DNA of 64,000 nucleotides, taken from Branchiostoma floridae. Lineage: Eukaryota; Chordata; Leptocardii; Amphioxiformes; Branchiostomatidae. Positions 56,253 through 64,000 of the stretch are shown piece by piece. Position numbers and translations under genes: made by a program. A model generated the notes under the pieces. The model searched no databases, was not told where the DNA came from, and saw only the letters and a program-made list of their open reading frames with translations. The stretch lies in assembly GCF_000003815.2 (NCBI RefSeq), contig NC_049983.1, forward strand, positions 1,413,999 through 1,477,998. Direction: 5' to 3'. Position 1 is the stretch's first letter. Each line of letters begins with the position of its first letter.

Positions 56253-57140
56253 GTGATAAAAATTAGAGGCCGACATTTTCTCAAAAGCAAATACGTCATA
56301 TTTCAATCCATCCTCATTCCACTAAAATACTTCCCTAACAAGATTGGACCGGAACACCCCTATCTAATTAGTATGCAAAATGGACTGGTCCGTGTTACCT
56401 ATTTTCCATTTCTGGTACTAAATCTACCCCAACACCAAATTCCAGATCAGTTGGCTATTGCATGACATAGGAACCCCAAATCTAGTGATGTACACAATAA
56501 GTGTGAATGGAGTCCTGTGGGCATATACCGTATGCACCCTCATACCAAATTTTAGATCATAACTTTTCATACAAAGGCATAGGAGCTACTACTATATATT
56601 CTTATTCTAAAATGGCAAAAATCCCCCAATTCAATAATTTTTAAGCAATGTATGCCGTAAGTGAAAATTAAGTTCCGTGGGCACATCTCCAACTCACTTT
56701 CTACCAATTTTCAGCTCCTCGCAACTCAGCCCCTGGCTGCGAAGAGAGAGTAGTTGGCCCAACTAATAACAATAATAATTCGGTTTCAATACAAGGGCAT
56801 AGGAGCCAAAATATACATTTGCAGTCAAAAATAGCTAAATATCCCTAAATAACTAATGTTTGAAGTGATTTATGAAAAACGCGGTGATGGCGTCTTGTGG
56901 GCATATACCGCATACATCCAATGCACCTCTGTACTAAATTTTAAGTCATGAGATTGTATTACCAGGGCACAGTGGCCAAAAATATATATTCTTGGTCTAA
57001 AAATGACCAAAAACCCTAAAAGTAATAATTTCCAATGCCTATATAAAAATGTCAACAAGAAGGCTGGGGGTATTTGCTATCTCTACCGTCACGCCAAATT
57101 TCAGCTCACTTGGCCTAAAAATACAAAACTTTTGTGATTG
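56253..57140. repeat. Dispersed AT-rich repeat, second copy
   Basis: It begins 'AGGCCGACATTTTCTC' like the segment at 391, then runs through several ~180-bp units with 'TACCAAATTTTAGATCATAA' and 'GTGGGCATATACCG'. The unit at about 56930-57010 is the reverse complement of the units at 1-300. Confidence 0.6.
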
Positions 57141-58350
57141 CCTACAGCTCATAGCAAATAATCCCTCCCTGAATTTACAATAGACTCTCCCAATGACTTA
57201 AATGACCCCAGTGGCATCTTTAGTAGATTTATCGGTCGCCTGTCGTGTTGACTAGCCGTTTTAAACAATATTTTTTAGTCTAAAAAAAATAATCTAGCCC
57301 CTCGAGCTTTGTACTGATATTTGCTATGTAAACGAACACCACAGGGTGTTTGCTACACCTATAGTTTCCATAGTGACAGCGGTCTTGCCAGTTCATTATA
57401 TGTTTGGTAACCATGGTGACAGCTGCCTTTCTAAGTTTTATACCTGATTTGTTTTGAGAAAAAGAAAAGGAAGTAGAAGAGACGGAGCATAAACTATGTG
57501 CTTCCCTTTGTTTCCGTGAAGGTGATGACGTCCCCCTCCCCATCCCATCAATTTTTCTCACCCGAAAAGTCTTACATTCCTGCCTAATGTAGCCCACATA
57601 CCATAGAAATGACCTCTACCCCCTATAGTTTATAATAATGCAGTCATGTTGTATGTATATCTCGTTCTTACCTGCTTCCAGAGTTATTACTTCCGCACAA
57701 TCCTTCCTGCAAGCGTTCGTCTGGTGCAGCAAGGGGTAAAAGGTGACTGAAACAGTGGGTTGAAAGGTCATCTCATGCCTGCTTACCCTCTATTGTGTAG
57801 AAAGTTCCCTCTACACTATAGGAGATATGCCCTATAATTTTGTATGAATTTGGCAACGTTTATGGTGACTATTTGGAAAATTGAGCCATCTTGTTTTTTA
57901 CGCATCTTGTTTTTTTTTTTTTTTCGCCCTATCTCATTTTATTTGCAGTCTGCAGAGGATGTCATCTATAAAATGTACTTGCTGTGACCTAAGCTAGCCT
58001 TCCTAACCCCACCTGTAATCACAGTCTGCAGCCTAGCCCACGACAGTGATCGCGACACAACCATCCAAACTCATATAAACCAATCAAATTCCGCCCTGGA
58101 AAAAAATCTCCAAACAGACGTCCAAATTCAGCAAAAACAGAGCAAGGGAGCTTGACCCAAACTTAGGCGGTGTTACCTGGTACAAAACCAGAACTAGAAT
58201 TGCAACCTCCTTCAAGATCATATTGCCAGCATAAAATTTGTAGAATTCATTCAAGTAATTATTTTATATCATCTATAATCATTATCCTCTACCTTTAGTT
58301 ATGAAAAGCTTGGATATGGTCTAGACCTGTCAGCGATGTGATGTTGACAT
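57141..58350. other. Divergent intergenic region of the two zinc-finger genes
   Basis: It may contain 5' exons of the minus-strand zinc-finger gene (minus donor GAAGCAG/GTAAGA with exon edge at 57672). Nothing else is supportable. Confidence 0.3.
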
Positions 58351-58434
58351 GTTATGACAGGGATAATTTGGGCGCATGGTCGGGCAGATTACAAGAACGT
58401 GTGTTATGACTTACAATATGTGTGTATTTCTAGA

Positions 58435-58570
58435 TGTTCAGCTGCAGTTAGATTACAACTACCGGAAGATCATCTACAGTACAAGAAGAAAGCCCTGTCA
58501 TCATTAAATGGTGCAGTGTTATGGAACTCTCTTCCACCTAAACTTAAAAAAAGGGTAGAACGTTATTTCT
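58435..58570 (+). mobile_element. LINE C-terminal coding fragment
   Basis: The frame VRLQLPEDHLQYKKKALS followed by GAVLWNSLPPKLKK matches the conserved C-terminal block of non-LTR reverse transcriptases. It is unrelated in strand and copy to the 12-kb LINE. Confidence 0.6.
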
Positions 58571-58676
58571 GCTACGCCACTAGAGTAAAGCGTTATGCGG
58601 CGATCTCTGATTTGACCTTACGTGAAGCAGGTGACAGGTTTGTTACCTCTCACCTTTGCCCCGAATGTGAGCTGAC

Positions 58677-58787
58677 GTCCGCCATTTTATTTTACGTCTT
58701 TGTCTCCGGTATCATCTCCGAAGAATTGTCGACATTTTACGTAGTCACCGCGAGTCTTAGAGACCACTAACCAACATAGATCTACGG
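58677..58787 (+). other. Candidate 5' UTR exon of the plus-strand zinc-finger gene
   Basis: A GTCCGCCATTTTA stretch (YY1-like, often at transcription starts) at 58677 precedes a donor ACGG/GTAAGA at 58787. Inferred only from position and signals. Confidence 0.25.
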
Positions 58788-59568
58788 GTAAGACATGTGT
58801 TTGTCCTTACTGCTTCCAGATTGTTGCTAATTGAGTGGTAAGATAGAATTAGTAATGTGTTTGTGATTGGTGTTTTGATGGGGAGGGGGGCAGTAGTACT
58901 GTAATGTGTGGGGTGTATACGGGACCACTTGCACGTGGATATCTATCACATAAGACTTTCTATAAGTCTTCAAAACTTCGGTCCTAGTACCTAATAGACC
59001 CGGGGCTGTGTTCTGCTACTTTGAATATTTGTATCTTATGAAGAATCAAGGTACTTATGAAGTATTTCGGTTGGCTAAATTGGCATTTTGACCTTCCACT
59101 GTTTTCTCATTAATGAATTAAGAAAGAATTGAGACGTAACGAATATTGGTAGATGGGCATGAAAAATTCTTAATCTGATTTTTGGGGGGCGTCATCAGAT
59201 TTTATTGCCCCTAATGTTATTTTTCTATGACAAAATACAGCACCTTGGTACATACCACTGCAATGAAACTATGTTTTTCATGTGCATAATGATAACAGCT
59301 ACAAACTCACGGTTGCGCAAATTGATATCTTCTAACGATCTGTAGTTATTAAGACTTGATTTTTTCTAATTAGATGAAAATGTATATTTTCCTTTTCCTT
59401 CGACTAACACGAAATGTCTAACACGGAAAAGCAGTAGATCCTAATAACGGACGTATTCTGTGTATGACTGGATGGCTAGATTACCATAGAATGTGGCAAA
59501 ATGAGTCTTTTGGGAGACATGTTACATTCTTTTGAAAATTCATTTATAATAGATGTATGCTGTTCCAG

Positions 59569-59636
59569 GTTGCGGCGTCCCTCCCTTTCATCCAGACAGA
59601 AGCTAACCTCTGATTCAGCGCCGCTGTCATTCACAG
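59569..59636 (+). other. Candidate internal 5' UTR exon
   Basis: Bounded by GCTGTTCCAG and GTATATCG, 68 bp, GC-richer than its surroundings, 440 bp before the coding exon, whose acceptor is ACTTCTAG. Confidence 0.3.
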
Positions 59637-60075
59637 GTATATCGTTTTATAAGGTACCAGTTCAACATGAAGTTTTATATGAAAAATGTATACGTTTATC
59701 TTGATTAACAATCTTCTATTACAATGCATAAATGAATAACGATGATAATTGTATTGCAGTTTTACAAGGTGCAAAGTATTCCAAGCACAGTTCCATAAAG
59801 ATTACCTTTCCAACACAAGAATGCGTAGTATGGAGTGAGAATGGTCTTTCACTATCATTGGAGATATCTATATATAATTGCCCACATAAAGTAGACCAGT
59901 ATCTTCCCAAATTAAGTTTTTTACGAGCAATTGGTTATCTTTCCACTTTTTTATTGGAAGAATTTCTTTTACCTGTATACATGAGAATTGGGAGGTAGTT
60001 AAGGTAGTAAGAAAGTTAAATTCTGCAGGTAAACATAAAACCTAATGTTTATTATGTGTCACACTTCTAGCAGAA

Positions 60076-62208
60076 ATGGAAGTTCCCAGCTGTGAACATT
60101 CTATTGGACATCCTGGGAAGGAGATGGGCCATCCTGTACATCCTGGGAAGGATATGGACTGTCCTCGACACCCTGGAATCGAGATGGACTGTACTAAACA
60201 CCCTGGAAAGGAGAGGGACAGCGGGATGACCTTGACAACAGACATGACCCTGCAGCAGGAAACGTGTGATGTGAACTTTCCCCAACCTGGCAACACATCA
60301 ACCTTACAGGTACAGGAGAGCAGAGCTAGTATGGGAAGGCATGTGGTTAAACTTAAACACACCAGTGAGAAACCCTACATGTGTGAGGAGTGTGGATACA
60401 GGGCAAGTCAAAAGCACCACTTATCCCGACATATGAGAATCCATACAGGGGAAAGGCCCTACAGGTGCGACCAGTGTGACTATTCCGCGGCAGTTAAACA
60501 TCATCTGATCGACCATCAAACAACACATTCCGGTGAGAAACCCTACATGTGTGGAGAGTGCGGGTACAGGTCAGCTAAAAGATCTACATTAACCCGACAT
60601 ATGAGAACCCATACAGGAGAAAAAACGTACAAATGCGACCATTGTGACTATTCTGCTGCAGACAGGGTCTCATTAGACCAACATGTACACACCTTCAGTC
60701 AGCTTCAAGTCAAACAAACTGCGAAAGAGACGCACATAAATGATGAGACGGGAGACACTGGATGGCAACAGGATAAACAAGAGAACGTGTTGTGTCAGGA
60801 AACGTACTCTGAGTACAACGAGGACCAGGAAAAATACGACTACAGCGCAACCCAACCAACCGGGCATCCTTGGAACGAGACTTCCTACAGTTGGGAGGAG
60901 ACAACAGTCACAGGACGGCAGAAGGACGAGGAAAGGGACGTTCCAAAAGACGAAACGTGCGGTGTAAGAGAAGAAATGGAAGAGTCTACCTGTGATCGTT
61001 CTAATTTAGAAATGTGTGCTGGGCATCCTGGAAAGGAGATAGACAGCAGGGAGACCCAGACCGCAGACATGGGCCTGCAGCAGGAAACGTGTGATGTGAA
61101 CTTTCCCCAACCTGACAACACGTCAACCTCTCAGGTACAGGAGAGCAGAGGCAATATGGGTAGACATGTGATAAAACTCACTATTGCGAAACCCAACATG
61201 TGTGATGAGTGTGGGTACAGAACGGCTAAAAAGTCTCACTCAACCCGAGATACGGGAATCCATTCAGGAGAAAAACCCTACAAATGTGACCAGTGCAACT
61301 ATTCTGCTGCAGTGAAGTCAGCCTTAGTCCAGCATCTAGCAAAACACACTAATGATAAACCCTACATGTGTGGGGAGTGTGGGTACAGAACAGCTAAAAA
61401 GTCTAGTTTAACCCAGCATAAGAGAATCCATACAGGAGAAAAACCCTACAAGTGTGACCAGTGTGACTATTCTGCAGCAGCGAAATGCGCTTTGCTCAAC
61501 CATCAAAGAAAGCACACTGGTGAGAAACCCTACACGTGTGGGGAGTGTGGGTACAGGGCAGCTCAAAGGCAACACTTAATCCGACACATGAGAACCCACA
61601 CAGGGGAAAAACCCTACAAGTGTGACCTGTGCGACTATTCGGCAGCAGAAAAACATCATCTGATTGACCATCAAAAAAGACATTCCGGTGAGAAACCCTA
61701 CATGTGTGAGAAGTGTGGGTACAGGACAGTGAAGAAATGTAACTTATACGAACATATCAGAACTCACACTGGAGAAAAGCCTTACAGGTGTGACCAGTGT
61801 GACTATTCGACAGGACAAAAATCAACTTTGGGCCAGCATATGAAAACCCACACAGGAGTAAAACCCTACACACCATTCAAGTGTGACCAGTGCGAGTATG
61901 CTGCTGCACAAAAAGCCAATTTAGAGAGACATATAGCAGCAAAACACACCGTGGAGAAACCCTACATGTGTGGGGAGTGTGGATACAGGACTGCTAACAG
62001 ATCCCACTTATCCCGACATATGAAAACCCACACGGGGGATAGACCTTACATGTGTGACCAGTGTGACTATTCCGCAGCAGAGAAACATAATCTGATCGAC
62101 CATCAAACAACACATTCCGGTGAGAAACCCTACATGTGTGAGAAGTGTGGCTTCAGGGCGGCTCAAAGATCTACATTATCCAAACATATGAGAATCCATA
62201 CAGGGTAA
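60076..62208 (+). CDS. Poly-C2H2 zinc-finger protein, 710 aa, 16 fingers, internally duplicated
   Basis: The ATG at 60076 follows a splice acceptor (CACTTCTAG) by six bases. The N-terminus has short HPGKE(M/R)D repeats, then LQQETCDVNFPQP and VQESRASMGRHV. Four fingers follow, the fourth degenerate (DQHVHTFS). A ~150-residue acidic linker ends in a second copy of that N-terminal block (HPGKEIDS, LQQETCDVNFPQP, VQESRGNMGRHV). Twelve more fingers follow, the first degenerate (STRDTGIH). The same alternating CGECGYR/CDQCDYSA pairing as in the minus-strand gene is present. No repressor domain is seen. The stop TAA replaces what should be the Glu codon of a TGEK linker. Probably a DNA-binding regulator. 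Confidence 0.9.
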   Translation: MEVPSCEHSIGHPGKEMGHPVHPGKDMDCPRHPGIEMDCTKHPGKERDSGMTLTTDMTLQQETCDVNFPQPGNTSTLQVQESRASMGRHVVKLKHTSEKPYMCEECGYRASQKHHLSRHMRIHTGERPYRCDQCDYSAAVKHHLIDHQTTHSGEKPYMCGECGYRSAKRSTLTRHMRTHTGEKTYKCDHCDYSAADRVSLDQHVHTFSQLQVKQTAKETHINDETGDTGWQQDKQENVLCQETYSEYNEDQEKYDYSATQPTGHPWNETSYSWEETTVTGRQKDEERDVPKDETCGVREEMEESTCDRSNLEMCAGHPGKEIDSRETQTADMGLQQETCDVNFPQPDNTSTSQVQESRGNMGRHVIKLTIAKPNMCDECGYRTAKKSHSTRDTGIHSGEKPYKCDQCNYSAAVKSALVQHLAKHTNDKPYMCGECGYRTAKKSSLTQHKRIHTGEKPYKCDQCDYSAAAKCALLNHQRKHTGEKPYTCGECGYRAAQRQHLIRHMRTHTGEKPYKCDLCDYSAAEKHHLIDHQKRHSGEKPYMCEKCGYRTVKKCNLYEHIRTHTGEKPYRCDQCDYSTGQKSTLGQHMKTHTGVKPYTPFKCDQCEYAAAQKANLERHIAAKHTVEKPYMCGECGYRTANRSHLSRHMKTHTGDRPYMCDQCDYSAAEKHNLIDHQTTHSGEKPYMCEKCGFRAAQRSTLSKHMRIHTG

Positions 62209-62299
62209 AATGCTAAGGTGTGACTGGTGTGACTATTCTGCTGCACAGAAACCCTCCTTTAACCGTCATGTAACAAATCACACAGGTGAAAAGACATAG
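62209..62299 (+). pseudogene. Relic zinc finger after the stop codon
   Basis: In a shifted frame the sequence encodes CDWCDYSAAQKPSFNRHV, then TNHTGEKT and TAG. A GAA to TAA change plus a 2-nt deletion in the linker separate it from the main frame. Confidence 0.8.
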
Positions 62300-62727
62300 A
62301 TATCGATGTGCGTAGTTTTGGTACAGGGCAACTCAAATTTCTAAATAGAAAAGTATACAATAACCCACAGAGGATAAAAAATATGACTGTTATCAATTGG
62401 ACTACTCTTTACCTAGGGAATCTCATCGTTGTTGTTGCTTTTTGATATGCGAAAGCAAACGAAATTAGCTAAATCAAAAATACAAGTGTGACCAATGTAC
62501 ATCATACTGATTTACCTAGTACCTACATAGTCCCTCGACCTCCGGGTTTTGTTGGGGGGGGGGGGGGTTATGTAGTGGGGTCGAGGAAGCCAGCTTAGTA
62601 TTTTTTAAATGTAAAGCATACATACATAAGCATACAATGTAGATCATACAACTTTCCTCTCTTAAAACGTGAAAAGCTGTATGGTGGATCATACCCTCCT
62701 GGTATGACCATGCTAACTATAGTCTTA

Positions 62728-62939
62728 GGGCGTTGTCACATAGGTCGTGCAATCGTCGTACGATCGCTAACGTAGGGTATTTTGGAGGACAAAAATGTAC
62801 TTCTCTTTCAAAGCTTAACTTTCCTGATACAGAAAATGGTGTTTTGGACCCATGTCGGTGGTTTGTTCTGTCACGGTCTGCTTGAAAATCCTATGGCAAC
62901 AAAATTGTACGACGATCGCACGACCTATGTGACCGCACC
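62728..62939. mobile_element. Short MITE with ~35-bp inverted ends
   Basis: GTCACATAGGTCGTGC near the left end pairs with GCACGACCTATGTGAC near the right, extended by GTCGTAC/GTACGAC. The 212-bp element has no coding content. The target duplication is unclear, so the superfamily is not assigned. Confidence 0.75.
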
Positions 62940-62984
62940 ATTTATCTGTACCTGGGCCCGATAACTACTCTGTGGCAAGGCATT

Positions 62985-63086
62985 CTACATGAGAGGGAGA
63001 CATGTCTAAGTAAGCTGGCTACATGAGAGGGAGACATGTCTAAGTAAGCTGGCTACATGAGAGGGAGATATGTCTAAGTAAGCTGG
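62985..63086. repeat. 34-bp unit in three tandem copies
   Basis: Units start at 62985, 63019 and 63053 (CTACATGAGAGGGAGA...). The third differs by one base. Confidence 0.92.
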
Positions 63087-64000
63087 CGAGGATTGTGGCA
63101 AATGTGCCAAAGCGAACGGTCTGAATTAAGCCATGTTCTCTTTTTATACGTTCTTTTTAAATGTTGGTCTCAATGAGTTAAAACACCTTTCACCCTTCTG
63201 CCTAATTAACTGATCCACCAACTTTGATGTGCTGTAGAAAGTTACTGGGTTGGTATTTTTCAAAATTTTCACTAGGAAGTGGAGCTACAGACCCCTAGCA
63301 TATTTTTAGACCTCATGGATTTCATAAAAGACTCGCTGATACTAAAACATGAATATGATAAGCACAGCTAAATCTATACCTTATAGGCTCTGAGCACAAC
63401 ACCCTGGAACATATTTTTGACACAAATGTGGTACTTATGTTTTCAGCAATGAGCTATAATGTTCAGGTGGTCCCAGGCCCAGTAGTATGATTTTAACACA
63501 AATATTCTTTTATATGTTTCAAAATATTTTCAAAAGTGAAATATTCATGGCAGCCTGACAGGGATGTGGTAATATGCACAATCATGGGATCACATGAACA
63601 TTAAAGTACAACTTGTCTACTTACCCGGCATGTCTTTTGCGACAAATAAGAATATTGCGTATGCATATGGTTGCGCCTTTAAGAAAAAGATGACAAAATT
63701 GCAACTTTTGGCCATTCCAAGCATGAAATGTGATCACTTTGTTTGAATAGAGGAACAATATGGCCAATTGATTTGTCGACTTAGTACCTGACAGCAGGGT
63801 ACTAGTCTACCTGAGGAGAACAATGGGCGAGTTCACAGCTTGTCGCAACTTTATCTGCCCAGCCAGATAGCCAGCTCGGGTTCTGTTGATCAATGATAAA
63901 CAAACTTTCAAGCATTAAAGTATCACACACACAATTATATAGCAGAATTCCAAGAGAGTTGGATTGGAACCATTTCACCTGTCCATCCAGGTAACACTTG
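63087..64000. other. Intergenic, no supported feature
   Basis: No ORF, splice-bordered exon, TIR pair or RNA gene seen. Confidence 0.45.

Overview
This is a eukaryotic, intron-rich genomic window with one assembly gap (100 N at 50950-51049). Short exons with clean GT-AG borders, a polycystin-1-like receptor, a tandem BTB-kelch cluster, two young C2H2 zinc-finger genes and dense short inverted-repeat transposons suggest an invertebrate deuterostome. A lancelet (Branchiostoma) is my best guess, by inference only. No bacterial, operon or CRISPR features are present.

Layout. 1-7.4 kb: no gene; dispersed AT-rich repeats, a TTAA-flanked piggyBac-like MITE (971-1903) and an octamer-motif repeat. 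7.4-25.1 kb: three BTB-BACK-kelch genes head to tail on +, each with five coding exons in the same intron phases (0,0,2,2). They encode about 588, 581 and 571 aa. A dead LINE lies between genes 1 and 2. Intron 1 of gene 3 holds a 3.9 kb composite tandem array made by a MITE inside a ~500 bp repeat. 25.6-26.7 kb (-): a Ulp1-type cysteine protease domain followed by a PHD finger.

27.4-49.9 kb (-): one large polycystin-1-like gene assembled here from 38 exons with compatible phases. From N to C it encodes three copies of an unrecognised Cys-containing two-exon module, EGF-like domains, two blocks of Cys module + FN3 + FN3, a Ser/Thr-rich and an acidic linker, a GAIN-like region, a GPS site, PLAT, eleven expected membrane spans with a polycystin channel core, and a C-terminal coiled coil. 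Two lesions lie in its 5' modules: a 10-nt deletion and an in-frame stop. The upstream gene start is not identified.

50-54.6 kb: gap and no supported gene. 54.6-62.3 kb: two divergent poly-C2H2 zinc-finger genes (15 fingers on -, 16 on +), both made of alternating two-finger units. The second contains an internal duplication and a relic finger after its stop. 62.3-64 kb: a short MITE and a 34-bp triplet repeat.

The kelch proteins would act as CUL3 substrate adaptors, the polycystin as a membrane receptor/channel subunit and the zinc-finger proteins as DNA binders. Nothing suggests one shared pathway. All exon borders were read by eye from splice signals and paralogue comparison, without transcripts.
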